In this document: piece after piece, positions 45,774 through 54,873 of the stretch | Layout: each line of letters opens with the position of its first letter | Position numbering within the stretch: position 1 is the stretch's first letter | Origin: Thermoactinospora rubra | Lineage (GTDB): Bacteria > Actinomycetota > Actinomycetes > Streptosporangiales > Streptosporangiaceae | Length of the DNA: 64,000 nucleotides | NCBI RefSeq assembly: GCF_002093975.1 | Contig: NZ_KZ084325.1 | Location: 124,001 to 188,000, forward strand | Reading direction: 5' to 3' | Made by a program: the position numbers and the translations under genes | The notes under the pieces: model-generated | What the model was told of the DNA's origin: nothing | Database searches by the model: none | What the model saw: the letters and a program-made list of their open reading frames with translations, nothing else

Positions 45774-48700
45774 TCACCCGCCCAGGCAGGCGGGCCCGAG
45801 CAGCTGCTTCAGGTCGCCCATCAGCGCCGGGGAAGGCGTGACCCGGTAGCGGTCCTCCACCCGCATGACCGTCGTCTTCGGCCCGTTGTGCACCTGGAGA
45901 TGCACCTCCGAGGTGCCCGGGTGGGTGGTGAGGATCTCCTTCAGCCGGGAGACGACCGGCGGCGTGCACCGCTGCAACGGCAGCGAGACCACCAGGGGCC
46001 CGCCCGCCTCGACGGTCAGATCGGGCGCCGTGACCTCCATGGCGATGATCTTGGCGACCTCCTCCCGCTTGTCGATGCGTCCCTTGACGAAGACGATCGC
46101 GTCCTCCGCCAGGATGGTGGAGCACAGCTGGTAGGTGGACGGGAAGATCATGACCTCGATGGCGCCCTCGAGGTCCTCCAGCTGGGTAAGCACCCAGGTG
46201 TCGCCCTTCTTGGTGACCTTGCGCTGCAGGCCCGACAGGATGCCGCCCACGGTGACGATCTGGCCGTCGACGCGCGTCTCGTCCTGGAGCGCGGCGATCG
46301 AGCAGTCGGCTCCGGCCGACAGGATGTGCTCGACGCCCAGCAGCGGGTGGTCGGAGACGTACAGGCCCAGCATCTCCCGCTCGAACTGCAGCAGCGTGCT
46401 CTTGTCCCACTCGCCGACCGGGATCTGCACGTCGAATGTCTGGTCCTCGCCGCCCTCGACGGCGCCGAAGAGCGAGTCTTGCCCGATGGCCTCGTTCTTC
46501 TTGATGTCGATGATCGCGTCGACGGCCTGCTCGTGCACCATGACCAGGCCCTTGCGGACGTGGCCGAGCGAGTCGAAGGCGCCCGCCTTGATCAGCGACT
46601 CGATGACGCGCTTGTTGCAGACGATCGCCGGGACCTTGCGCAGGAAGTCCTTGAAGTCGGAGAAGCGGCCCTTCTCCTTGCGCGCGGTGATGATGCCGTC
46701 GACGACGTTGCCGCCGACGTTGCGGATGGCCGACAGGCCGAAGCGGATGTCGGAGCCGCGCGGAGTGAAGTCGAAGTCGGAGTCGTTGACGTCGGGCGGC
46801 AGGACCTTGATGCCCATCCGGCGGCACTCGTTGAGATACAGCGCCGACTTGTCCTTGTCGTCCTTGACCGAGGTCAGCAGGGCGGCCATGTACTCGGCCG
46901 GGTAGTTGGCCTTCAGGTAGGCGGTCCAGTAGGCGACCAGGCCGTATCCGGCGGTGTGGGCCTTGTTGAAGGCGTAGTCGGAGAAGGGCAGCAGGATGTC
47001 CCACAGGGCCTTGACGGCCGCGTCGGAGAAGCCGTTGTCCTTCATGCCCTTTTCGAAGAACTCGAACTGCTTGTCCAGCTCGGCCTTCTTCTTCTTGCCC
47101 ATCGCGCGCCGCAGCAGGTCGGCGCCGCCGAGGGTGTAGTTGGCCACCTTCTGGGCGATGGCCATGACCTGCTCCTGATAGACGATCAGGCCGTAGGTCG
47201 TGTCGAGGATCTCCTTGAGCGGCTCCTCCAGCTCCGGGTGGATCGGGGTGATCTCCTGCTGGCCGTTCTTGCGCAGCGCGTAGTTGGTGTGCGAGTTGGC
47301 GCCCATCGGGCCCGGCCGATACAGCGCCAGGGCCGCGGAGATGTCCTCGAAGTTGTCGGGGCGCATCATGCGCATGAGCGTGCGCATGCCGCCGCCGTCG
47401 AGCTGGAACACGCCCAGGGTGTCGCCGCGGGCCAGCAGCTCGTAGGTCTTCTTGTCGTCCAGCGGCAGGGCCAGCAGGTCGATCTTCTGGCCCGTGTTGA
47501 GCTCGATCATCTTCAGGCAGTCGTCGATGATCGTGAGGTTGCGCAGGCCCAGGAAGTCCATCTTCAGCAGGCCGAGCGCCTCGCAGGTCGGGTAGTCGAA
47601 CTGCGTGATGATCGCGCCGTCGGAGTCGCGGCGCATGATCGGGATGTAGTCGGTCAGCGGCTCGGCGGACATGATGACGCCCGCGGCGTGCACGCCGGTC
47701 TGCCGGATCAGGCCCTCCAGGCCGCGCCCGAGGTCGATCGTGGCCTTGACGTCGACGTCCTCTTCGTACAGCTTGCGCAGCTCGCCCGCCTCGTTGTAGC
47801 GCGGGTGCTCGGGGTCGAAGATGCCCGACAGCGGGATGTCCTTGCCCATCACGGCGGGCGGGAACGCCTTGGAGATGCGGTCGCCCAGGGCGTACGGGTA
47901 TCCCAGCACGCGCCCGGCGTCCTTGACGGCGGCCTTGGCCTTGATGGTGCCGAACGTGGCGATCATGGCGACCTTGTCGGCGCCCCACTTCTCGGTCACG
48001 TAGCGGATCACGTCGGCGCGCCGGCGCTCGTCGAAGTCGATGTCGATGTCGGGCATCGAGACGCGCTCGGGGTTGAGGAAGCGCTCGAAGATCAGGCCGT
48101 GGGGGATCGGGTCGAGGTCGGTGATGCCCAGCGCGTAGGCCACCAGCGAGCCGGCCGCCGAGCCACGGCCCGGCCCGACGCGGATGCCGTTGTTCTTGGC
48201 CCACATGATGAAGTCGGACACGACCAGGAAGTAGCTGGGGAAGCCCATCTGGACGATGACCGCGATCTCGTTCTCGACCCAGGCGCGGTGCTCCTCGTCC
48301 ACCCCGTCGGGGAAGCGCCGCCGCATGCCCTCCCACACCTGCCGGCGGAAGTACTCCTCCTCCGTCATCCCCTCGGGGACGGGGAAGGTCGGCATGAGGT
48401 TCTTGTGCTCGAAGAAGCCGGCCGGGTCGACCTTCTCGGCGACCAGCAGCGTGTTGCGGCAGCCCTCCTGCCACAGGTCGGAGGAGTCGATGCCGCGCAT
48501 CTCGTCGGCGGTCTTGATGTAGTAGCCGGTGCCGTCGAAGCGGAAGCGGTCGGGGTCGGACAGCTGCTTGCCGGTCTGAATGCACAGCAGGGCGTCGTGG
48601 GAGGCGGCGTCGGACTCGTAGGTGTAGTGCGAGTCGTTGGTGACCAGCGGCGGGATGCCCAGCTCCTTGCTGATGCGGGTCAGCCCGTCGCGGACCCGGC

Positions 48701-50462
48701 GCTCGATGTCGAGCCCGTGGTCCATGATCTCCAGGAAGTAGTTGTCCTTGCCGAAGATCTCCTGGTATCTCGCCGCGGCCTTGACCGCCTCGTCGTACTG
48801 CCCCAGCCGCAGCCTGGTCTGCACCTCGCCCGACGGGCAGCCCGTGGTGGCCATGAGGCCCTCGGCGTGCTCGGCGAGGATCTCGGCGTCCATGCGTGGC
48901 CACTTGCGCACGAAGCCCTCGGTGTAGGCGCGCGAGGACAGCTTCATCAGGTTGTGCAGGCCGGTCTTGTTGCGCGCCCAGATCGTCATGTGGGTGTAGT
49001 AGCCGCCGGCGGAGACGTCGTCGCTCTTCTGGTGCGGCTCGCCCCACAGCACCGGCCTCTTGTTGTGCCGGGTCTCGGGCGCGACGTAGGCCTCGCAGTT
49101 GTGCAGAATGAAGTCGGAGATGTAGGAGTTGTCCTCCTCCACCTCGAAGTTGAAGACCTCGCAGTCAAGTTCGACCCGCTCGACATCCGCGACCGGCCGG
49201 TAAATGTAACGCTCGTCGCCGAGTGTCCGGGAGTAGGCGCGCTCGGGCTGGTAGGCCACCTGGTACCAGCGGTACTCGCGCTCGGAGTCGCCTTGCGGGA
49301 AGCGCCCCTTCTCTGTCCCGCTTGAGACGACTGCCCAATGACCGAGATCAGCCAAAAGGGTGCGGATGCCCCACGCGAGCGAACGCGAGGCGACCTTCAC
49401 GTCCCGGCGACCGGAGGGATTGGACACGCGGAGGGGATTGCGCCCGTCTCCGTCAAGGAAGCCCTCCAGGAACGCCGACCTGAATTCCACGGGCCCGTTC
49501 AGGACGCAAGACGGCACCTGCTTGTCGCGGGCTCCCGCGCCGACAAGCGACTTGAGCAGGTGGGCCAGCGGGACGTTGCACGCACGGAGCTCCTGGCTCC
49601 CCTTTGCGGCTCGCACCTCGGTCTGCACGGCCACGCCGTACTCGCCCAGAATCTGGCGCAGCCGCTCGGCCAGGGTGGTCTCGGTGAGGTTCAGGGTGAA
49701 CCTGATGCCGCCGTTGAGCTGGCCGCCGACAGTCTGGAGATGGCCTTCGGCCGCGAAGACGCCGAGGAGATAGCCGAAGTCGTGGTCGAGTGGCATCCGG
49801 CGGGGTAGCCTCGCCCATCGTTCGTCTGCGCGGCATTTGGCTGCGTAGGAGCGGACGATCCCTCCCTCCGCGCTCTCGGCGAAGGACTCGGGCAAGTGCT
49901 CAAGAAGGTCGAGCTCGACGACCTCGGTCGCGAGCCGGGGCAGGCACACCCACGAGTTCCAGCTCTTCGCTCCACCGCGCGCGTTTCGCCTGCCGTACGC
50001 GATATCTCCCGGTTTGCGCCAGTCAACAAGCCCGTCGGGAGTGCGGACCAAGACCGGGTGCTCTTCGGTCAGCGTGAGCGTGCGCCCGTAGCGCCCGGCC
50101 AGGCTGATGGTGTAAGCCGTGCCTTGATACGGCCTGCGCATGGTGCGCAGGACCTTGCGGAACCGGCCGCGGTGGGTGAGCACCAGATCGCCCACCTCGA
50201 CGTCCTCGACGTTCTTCACGCCCGCGGCGGTGACGATCTCCTGCCCCGGCAGCAGACAGCCGATGATCGGTTTGACCCCGGCCGCCGTCGCCTGCTTGTA
50301 GAAGTCGTAGGCGCCGTGCATGTTGCCGTGGTCGGTGATCGCGATGGCCGGCATGCCGAGCTCGGCCACGACCTTGAACATCTGCTTGAGCCGAGCCGCC
50401 CCGTCCAGCATCGAATACTCGGTGTGCACGTGGAGGTGGACGAACGAGTCGCTGGACGTCAT
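45774..50462 (-). CDS. dnaE: DNA polymerase III alpha subunit, intein-containing
   Basis: 1562 residues, of which 387 are an intein (separate entry); the spliced protein is about 1175 residues, normal for DnaE1. PHP domain at the N-terminus ([30 protein letters not shown]), polymerase core with [17 protein letters not shown] and the catalytic [12 protein letters not shown], then the tandem HhH and OB regions ([19 protein letters not shown]). Replicative polymerase. Function requires splicing, because the intein splits the PHP domain after KPIIG. Single gene, with SGNH esterase divergent upstream. Confidence 0.96.
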   Translation of the reverse strand: MTSSDSFVHLHVHTEYSMLDGAARLKQMFKVVAELGMPAIAITDHGNMHGAYDFYKQATAAGVKPIIGCLLPGQEIVTAAGVKNVEDVEVGDLVLTHRGRFRKVLRTMRRPYQGTAYTISLAGRYGRTLTLTEEHPVLVRTPDGLVDWRKPGDIAYGRRNARGGAKSWNSWVCLPRLATEVVELDLLEHLPESFAESAEGGIVRSYAAKCRADERWARLPRRMPLDHDFGYLLGVFAAEGHLQTVGGQLNGGIRFTLNLTETTLAERLRQILGEYGVAVQTEVRAAKGSQELRACNVPLAHLLKSLVGAGARDKQVPSCVLNGPVEFRSAFLEGFLDGDGRNPLRVSNPSGRRDVKVASRSLAWGIRTLLADLGHWAVVSSGTEKGRFPQGDSEREYRWYQVAYQPERAYSRTLGDERYIYRPVADVERVELDCEVFNFEVEEDNSYISDFILHNCEAYVAPETRHNKRPVLWGEPHQKSDDVSAGGYYTHMTIWARNKTGLHNLMKLSSRAYTEGFVRKWPRMDAEILAEHAEGLMATTGCPSGEVQTRLRLGQYDEAVKAAARYQEIFGKDNYFLEIMDHGLDIERRVRDGLTRISKELGIPPLVTNDSHYTYESDAASHDALLCIQTGKQLSDPDRFRFDGTGYYIKTADEMRGIDSSDLWQEGCRNTLLVAEKVDPAGFFEHKNLMPTFPVPEGMTEEEYFRRQVWEGMRRRFPDGVDEEHRAWVENEIAVIVQMGFPSYFLVVSDFIMWAKNNGIRVGPGRGSAAGSLVAYALGITDLDPIPHGLIFERFLNPERVSMPDIDIDFDERRRADVIRYVTEKWGADKVAMIATFGTIKAKAAVKDAGRVLGYPYALGDRISKAFPPAVMGKDIPLSGIFDPEHPRYNEAGELRKLYEEDVDVKATIDLGRGLEGLIRQTGVHAAGVIMSAEPLTDYIPIMRRDSDGAIITQFDYPTCEALGLLKMDFLGLRNLTIIDDCLKMIELNTGQKIDLLALPLDDKKTYELLARGDTLGVFQLDGGGMRTLMRMMRPDNFEDISAALALYRPGPMGANSHTNYALRKNGQQEITPIHPELEEPLKEILDTTYGLIVYQEQVMAIAQKVANYTLGGADLLRRAMGKKKKAELDKQFEFFEKGMKDNGFSDAAVKALWDILLPFSDYAFNKAHTAGYGLVAYWTAYLKANYPAEYMAALLTSVKDDKDKSALYLNECRRMGIKVLPPDVNDSDFDFTPRGSDIRFGLSAIRNVGGNVVDGIITARKEKGRFSDFKDFLRKVPAIVCNKRVIESLIKAGAFDSLGHVRKGLVMVHEQAVDAIIDIKKNEAIGQDSLFGAVEGGEDQTFDVQIPVGEWDKSTLLQFEREMLGLYVSDHPLLGVEHILSAGADCSIAALQDETRVDGQIVTVGGILSGLQRKVTKKGDTWVLTQLEDLEGAIEVMIFPSTYQLCSTILAEDAIVFVKGRIDKREEVAKIIAMEVTAPDLTVEAGGPLVVSLPLQRCTPPVVSRLKEILTTHPGTSEVHLQVHNGPKTTVMRVEDRYRVTPSPALMGDLKQLLGPACLGG
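49098..50258 (-). other. LAGLIDADG intein in DnaE
   Basis: 387 residues (69-455 of the precursor). Begins with Cys ([13 protein letters not shown], block A), has the block B-like [12 protein letters not shown], two LAGLIDADG motifs ([14 protein letters not shown] and [10 protein letters not shown]) of a DOD homing endonuclease, block [14 protein letters not shown], and ends with SDFILHN before extein Cys 456 (CEAYVAP). All splicing residues (Cys1, block B His, penultimate His, terminal Asn, Cys+1) are present, and both LAGLIDADG motifs keep an acidic residue. By eye it uses more A/T-ending codons than dnaE, as expected of a recently mobile element. Confidence 0.95.
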
Positions 50463-50554
50463 GGAGCGGCGACCTCCTCGATCAGGCGGGGAACTGCAGG
50501 CTTGAGCCTAGTCCTCCGCACCGACACTCCGGCGCACCGACGCCGTTCGTTGAC

Positions 50555-50591
50555 GATCTGTATGGCGGCTGTCCGGCACGCCGTACAGATC
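50555..50591. promoter_or_regulatory. 13-bp inverted repeat between dnaE and the SGNH esterase
   Basis: GATCTGTATGGCG (50555-50567) and CGCCGTACAGATC (50579-50591) are inverse complements with one mismatch, separated by 11 bp. The site lies 92 bp upstream of the dnaE ATG and 35 bp before the SGNH GTG, so it could be an operator for either or an RNA hairpin. It does not match the actinobacterial LexA box. Confidence 0.5.
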
Positions 50592-50626
50592 GCCGGATCC
50601 TCCGGTGCGGACAGGGTGACCTGACC

Positions 50627-51757
50627 GTGGAGATCGGGACGAGCCTCCCAGAAGTGGGTATCCTCCCGCACGGACGCGGCACCGAGTCGGGGAGGGCAAC
50701 GCTGGACGGGGCTCGCGGGGCGCGCAGGCGGACGTTCGAGGCGGTCGTGGCCGGCGCGCTGGGGGTGGTGCTGGCCCTGGCGGGGCTGGGCCTGGGCCTG
50801 TTCGACACGGTGGCCTGCAAGGCGATGGACGTGGCCTGCGAGGAGCGCGGCACGCCGCCGCCGCTGCCCAGGTGGCGCGAGCTGACCCCGATGGAGGCGG
50901 CCCTGCGCGGCGCCTACGTGGCGCTGGGCGACTCCTACTCCTCCGGCGAGGGCGTCTACGACGAGAAGGACCCGCCCGTCGACCGCGGCGCGGGCCTGTG
51001 CCACCGCTCGCGGGGCTCCTACGTGCCGCTCGTGGCGAAGGCGTTCCGCTTCAGCGGCGGCTGGGGGTTCTGGGCGTGCGCGGGCGCCACGACCGAGCAG
51101 CTGCTCAGGGGCCAGCACGGGCACCGGCCGCAGATCGACCGGGTCCCCTCCCATGCCAGCCTCGTGACGGTCAGCGTCGGCGGCAACGACGCCGGGTTCG
51201 CCGAGGTCCTCAAGGCGTGCATCGTCCGCTTCCCGTGGACGAGCGCGTGCACCGACCAGGAGCCCCAGGTCCTTGGGCGCATCGAGCGGCTCGGCGCGAG
51301 CCTGCGGGAGGTCCTGCTGTCCATCAGGGCCAGGGCGCCGCAGGCGCGGATCATCGTGCTGGGCTATCCCCGGCTGTTCCCCGAGCGGCCCGCCGGCGAC
51401 GTCGACAACCTCTACCCGGGCGACCAGCGCTGGCTCAACCAGGTGGCGCGACGGCTCAACGACGAGCTGGCCGCCGTGGTGGCCCGGGTCGACCGCGCCA
51501 TCACGGCCGTGGGCGGGCCGGGCAGCGCGGAGTTCGTCGACGCCTACGACGCCTTCGACGGCCACGAGATCGGCACGGCGCAGCCGTACGCCAACGGCCT
51601 GGACGTCGACGTCGAGCGGCTGAAGGTCCTCCCGCGCAGCTACCACCCGACGGAGGCGGGCTACCGGCGCTTCGGCGAGCTGGTCACCGCGCAGATCGCC
51701 AGGGGCCCGGACCGGCCGTTGCGCAACCTGGTCCAGGAGGCGCCGGCCACGCGGTGA
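50627..51757 (+). CDS. SGNH/GDSL-family esterase, membrane-anchored
   Basis: 376 residues. Residues about 35-65 form a membrane segment (AVVAGALGVVLALAGLGLG). SGNH blocks: nucleophile Ser in YVALGDSYSSGEGVYD, Gly/Asn in VTVSVGGNDAGF, and the Asp/His pair in RSYHPTEAGY. Several cysteines (CHRSRG, WACAGA, ACIVRF, SACTDQ) suggest disulfides in an extracytoplasmic lipase or esterase, as in Streptomyces SGNH lipases. Its stop is 3 bp from the convergent gene's stop. Confidence 0.88.
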   Translation: MEIGTSLPEVGILPHGRGTESGRATLDGARGARRRTFEAVVAGALGVVLALAGLGLGLFDTVACKAMDVACEERGTPPPLPRWRELTPMEAALRGAYVALGDSYSSGEGVYDEKDPPVDRGAGLCHRSRGSYVPLVAKAFRFSGGWGFWACAGATTEQLLRGQHGHRPQIDRVPSHASLVTVSVGGNDAGFAEVLKACIVRFPWTSACTDQEPQVLGRIERLGASLREVLLSIRARAPQARIIVLGYPRLFPERPAGDVDNLYPGDQRWLNQVARRLNDELAAVVARVDRAITAVGGPGSAEFVDAYDAFDGHEIGTAQPYANGLDVDVERLKVLPRSYHPTEAGYRRFGELVTAQIARGPDRPLRNLVQEAPATR

Positions 51758-51760
51758 GCG

Positions 51761-52600
51761 TCAGCGGCGGCGCTCCTCGGCCAGGCGCAGCCCGGCCTCG
51801 ATGACGGCGTTCATGATCGGGGCGAGCCCGGCCTCGCCCAGGGAGGGGGCGCGGGTGGCCATCGCCTCGACGAGCCGGCGCTCCCGCTCGGGGTCCCGCC
51901 CGGCGAAGCCGCCGACCGGCTTGAGCGCCTGGATGCGCACGGCCAGCTCGGCCCGCCGTTCCAGCAGGGTCGCCAGGGCGGCGTCGACGCGGTCGACGGC
52001 CTGGCGGCACTCGGCGAGCGTGCCGGGGCGTTCGGGGCGAACCAGGGCGCCGATGAGCGTGGCGGCCTCGCGGGCGGCCAGCACGTCGGCGTCGGCGGCC
52101 TCCGGGGCCAGCAGCAGCCCGTCGGCTCCGGCGGCGACGGCGGCCCCCGCCAGCCTGGCGCGGCCCGAGACTTCGGCCAGCACCGGCCGTCCCGACCGCT
52201 CTCGCACGGCCCGCAGCAGGCCCAGGTCCAGCGCGTCGTTCTCGCACAGGATCAGCTGGTCGTTGCCCTCGGCCACGCAGGCGTCGGCCACGCCGAGCCA
52301 TTCGTCCATGGTGGCGCCCGTGCCGCGCTGGAGCACCAGCGGCAGCCCGAGCCGGGCCGCCGCCCGCACCCGCGCCTGGTCGTCCGCCCAGGTGGCGCCC
52401 ACGATCACACCCGCCGCCCGCGCCGGGATCTCACCACCGCCCGGCTCGACGAGCAGCGGCCGGTCCCCGGGCCCGGCGCCGGTCTCGCCCGCTCTCACCC
52501 ACGCCGCGTCCCCGCGCTCGCCGCCGAGGACCACCGCGGGCCCCTCGCCGATCCGCAGGCCGCCCAGCGCCACGACACGGCGCTCCAGGGTCGCTGACAT
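51761..52600 (-). CDS. Degenerate DAHP synthase-like domain fused to AroQ chorismate mutase
   Basis: 279 residues. Residues about 1-190 look like a shortened class I DAHP synthase/KDO8PS barrel: LGLPLVLQRGTGATMDEWLG and EGNDQLILCE align with the KPVLLKRG and ILCERG blocks, and AGADGLLLAPE with the final strand. The catalytic Lys of KxG is Gln, the Arg after ILCE is lost, and the metal-binding DPSH block is replaced by AEVSGRAR, so this part is probably not a synthase. Residues about 200-279 are an AroQ-type chorismate mutase (CRQAVDRVDAALATLLERRA, RDPERERRLVEAM). Start ATG with AAGGGAG upstream. A terminator and leader peptide precede it. Confidence 0.8.
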   Translation of the reverse strand: MSATLERRVVALGGLRIGEGPAVVLGGERGDAAWVRAGETGAGPGDRPLLVEPGGGEIPARAAGVIVGATWADDQARVRAAARLGLPLVLQRGTGATMDEWLGVADACVAEGNDQLILCENDALDLGLLRAVRERSGRPVLAEVSGRARLAGAAVAAGADGLLLAPEAADADVLAAREAATLIGALVRPERPGTLAECRQAVDRVDAALATLLERRAELAVRIQALKPVGGFAGRDPERERRLVEAMATRAPSLGEAGLAPIMNAVIEAGLRLAEERRR

Positions 52601-52668
52601 CGGCCGCTCCCTTCCCTCGCCCGGCCCCGCGCCCGGAGCCGGCCCTGACGACAAGCATTGACGGCAAC

Positions 52669-52699
52669 AAAAAGGGCAGAGACGCGAGTGGTCCCTGCC
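52669..52699 (-). terminator. Intrinsic terminator in the leader of the chorismate mutase fusion
   Basis: On the minus strand GGCAGGGAC, a 7-base loop and GTCTCTGCC form a 9-bp stem (one G-U), followed after one C by TTTTT. It lies 69 bp upstream of the gene's ATG and downstream of a TAGGGT promoter element, the position of an attenuator. A free-standing small RNA ending here is the alternative. Confidence 0.7.
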
Positions 52700-52721
52700 T
52701 GATGCCGGCTCCAGGTGGTCG

Positions 52722-52778
52722 CTAGCGCACGACCGGCTCTCCCGGAACCGGCCTGGTAAACGCATAACGACAGGTCAT
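52722..52778 (-). CDS. Candidate leader peptide (18 aa) with aromatic and rare codons
   Basis: Frame MTCRYAFTRPVPGEPVVR, stop TAG. The ATG lies about nine bases after the -10-like TAGGGT, so translation could be leaderless. Codons 3-7 are TGT CGT TAT GCG TTT, four of five being A/T-ending and rare in this genome, with Tyr and Phe close together. The terminator begins 22 bases after the stop, and the gene downstream acts at the Phe/Tyr/Trp branch point. The coding evidence is positional only. Confidence 0.45.
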   Translation of the reverse strand: MTCRYAFTRPVPGEPVVR

Positions 52779-52792
52779 GGTCCATGACCCTA
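52773..52792. promoter_or_regulatory. 17-bp perfect palindrome overlapping a TAGGGT -10 element
   Basis: GGTCATGG T CCATGACC (52773-52789) is an exact palindrome around one central base. On the minus strand TAGGGT (52792-52787) overlaps its edge, so a protein bound here would block transcription of the leader and chorismate mutase gene. The 270-bp gap 52601-52870 also has to hold the plus-strand kinase promoter, which I could not locate. Confidence 0.55.
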
Positions 52793-52870
52793 CACCGATC
52801 CCGCCACTGGGCGGACAGGGTTCTCACATAGCGGACGGCTCGGCGCGCCGGTCGCCGATCACGGATCGCT

Positions 52871-54859
52871 ATGGGAGGATTTCTTGGCCTAGAAAGGGGT
52901 TTGTGGCCGTTGAGACACGACGCGGGACGCCGGATCGCCGGTCGATACCACCTCCTGGAGCCCATCGGCAGGGGCGGCATGGGCGTCGTCTGGCGAGCGC
53001 ACGACGAGCTCCTCGACCGCACCGTCGCGGTCAAGGAAGTCAGGTACAGCTCGGCCCTGGGCGAGGAGGTGCAGCTGCTCAACCGGCGCACCATGCGCGA
53101 GGCCAGGGCGGCGGCCAGGTTCGAGCATCCCAACGTCATCGTCGTCTACGACGTGATCGAGGAGGACGACCAGCCGTGGATCGTCATGCAGCTGGTCCCC
53201 TCCAAGTCCCTGGGGGCGGTGATCAAACAGGACGGCCCGTTACCACCCGGCCGCGTCGCGGAGATCGGCCTGGCCGTCCTGGAGGCCCTGCACAGCGCCC
53301 ATGAGGCGGGCGTCCTGCACCGCGACGTGAAGCCGGAGAACGTGCTGCTCGCCGACGACGGCCGCGTCGTGCTCACCGACTTCGGCATCGCCACGCTCGA
53401 GACCGAGACGCAGCTGACCATGACCGGCCTGGCCGGGACGCCGGCGTTCATCGCGCCGGAACGGCTGCGCGGCCTGCCCGCCCGCCGCGAGTCGGACCTG
53501 TGGGCGCTCGGCGCCACGCTCCACACCGCGGTCGAGGGCCGCGCCCCGCACGAGCGCGGCATGGTCATGGCCACCATGAACGCGGTGCTCAACGAGGATC
53601 CCGACCCCGCGCCGCACGCGGGGCCGCTGGCGCCGGTCATCGCCGGGCTGCTGGCCAAGGAGCCCGAGCACCGGCTGACCTACGCCGAGGCGGCCAGGAT
53701 GCTGCGCGAGATCATCCGGCAGACGCGGGCCGCCGAGGACGGGCCGGACGTCGACGACACCCCGACCGACCCGACGCTGCGTGCCGTACCCGCCGAGGAT
53801 CCCCGCCCGGCCGCCCGGCCCGAGCGCAGGCCGCGGCTGTGGCGCCGCCCCGCCGCGCCCGCCACGCCTGCCGTGCCCCCAGTGCCCCCTGCGTCGTCCC
53901 CTGCGTCCGCCCAGGGGGGCGCGGCGACCCCGCCCGAGACGGGCGCGCGGCTGAGCCCGGACGCCGGAGCCGCCCGCCAGGACAGCCCGCGCCAGGGCGA
54001 GCCCGGCGAGACGCCCGAGTCGCCCAAGACACCCGAGACGCCCAAGGCGACGGCCGCCGAGTCCCCCCGGCCGTCGGGCGCGGGCACGCCGCGCACCGTC
54101 CCGAGCCCGTCCGCCACGGCCCGGCAGACCGAGCCCTCCACCGAGGGAGAGCCCGCGCCGCGCCGCGTGCTGCCGATGGCCGTCGCCGTGGCCACGGCCA
54201 TCGCCGTGGTCGCCGGCGTGGGCGGCTGGCTGGGCCTGCGCTCGGCCGCCCAGCAGGAGCGGCCCCAGGACCGCCCCACCGCCACGGGCGCGGCCTCCAG
54301 CCCGGCCGCGAGCCAGGCGCCTGCGACCCCGTCCGCCCAGCCCACCACGCCGAGCCCTTCGGCCTCCCCCTCTCCGTCCCCGACGCCGTCGCCGTCGCAG
54401 CAGGCCGGCGCCCTGCCGGAGGGCTGGAAGATGTACAAGGACGAGGAGCTGGGCTTCTCCGTCGGCCTGCCGAAGGGCTGGAAGCCGTACAAGCGCAACG
54501 GCCCCCAGGTCTACTTCCGCGGCCCCGGCACCGCGCCGAACGCCTTCCTCATGATCGAGGACGGCGGGAAGGCGAAGTCCGACCCCTACGAGGACTGGAT
54601 CAGGCAGGAGCCCGTACTCAAGCACAACTTCGGCGGCTACAAGAAGCTCCACATCAAGCGGGTCGACTACATGAAGGACGCCGCCGACTGGGAGTTCACC
54701 TGGAAGACCAACTCGGGCAAGTGCCGGGTGCGCAACCGCGGCTTCGTCACCGACAACGGCCGCGCCTACGCCCTCTACTGGCACAACCTCGACAGCCGCT
54801 GGAAGAAGGACCTGCACTTCTTCGACTCCTTCGCCGCCACGTTCAAACCCGCCGACTAG
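52871..54859 (+). CDS. Membrane Ser/Thr protein kinase 1
   Basis: 662 residues from ATG 52871; TTG codons at 52901 and 52910, closer to AGAAAGG, are alternatives, since the kinase fold begins at AGRYHLLEPIGRGGMG. Hanks-type domain: TVAVKEV Lys, HRDVKPENVLL (Asp about 152), TDFGIA, GTPAFIAPERL. A long Pro/Ala/Thr-rich linker leads to one transmembrane helix (about 434-456), another Ser/Pro tract, then an external domain of about 130 residues (LPEGWKMYKDEELGFSVGLP). No PASTA repeats. The external domain resembles that of kinase 2. Confidence 0.93.
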   Translation: MGGFLGLERGLWPLRHDAGRRIAGRYHLLEPIGRGGMGVVWRAHDELLDRTVAVKEVRYSSALGEEVQLLNRRTMREARAAARFEHPNVIVVYDVIEEDDQPWIVMQLVPSKSLGAVIKQDGPLPPGRVAEIGLAVLEALHSAHEAGVLHRDVKPENVLLADDGRVVLTDFGIATLETETQLTMTGLAGTPAFIAPERLRGLPARRESDLWALGATLHTAVEGRAPHERGMVMATMNAVLNEDPDPAPHAGPLAPVIAGLLAKEPEHRLTYAEAARMLREIIRQTRAAEDGPDVDDTPTDPTLRAVPAEDPRPAARPERRPRLWRRPAAPATPAVPPVPPASSPASAQGGAATPPETGARLSPDAGAARQDSPRQGEPGETPESPKTPETPKATAAESPRPSGAGTPRTVPSPSATARQTEPSTEGEPAPRRVLPMAVAVATAIAVVAGVGGWLGLRSAAQQERPQDRPTATGAASSPAASQAPATPSAQPTTPSPSASPSPSPTPSPSQQAGALPEGWKMYKDEELGFSVGLPKGWKPYKRNGPQVYFRGPGTAPNAFLMIEDGGKAKSDPYEDWIRQEPVLKHNFGGYKKLHIKRVDYMKDAADWEFTWKTNSGKCRVRNRGFVTDNGRAYALYWHNLDSRWKKDLHFFDSFAATFKPAD

Positions 54860-54873
54860 GTAGGCTGGCTGGG

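Noticed and set aside
45670..49325. Long open frames on both strands across dnaE
   Set aside because: High GC at third positions leaves other frames open; their translations are Arg/Ala/Gly-rich with no domain, whereas the dnaE frame has complete motifs.
52669..52790. Known riboswitch (glycine, cobalamin, SAM classes) upstream of the chorismate mutase fusion
   Set aside because: GGGAGAG-like and other fragments are present but the diagnostic core sequences are not; the leader peptide and terminator fit better.
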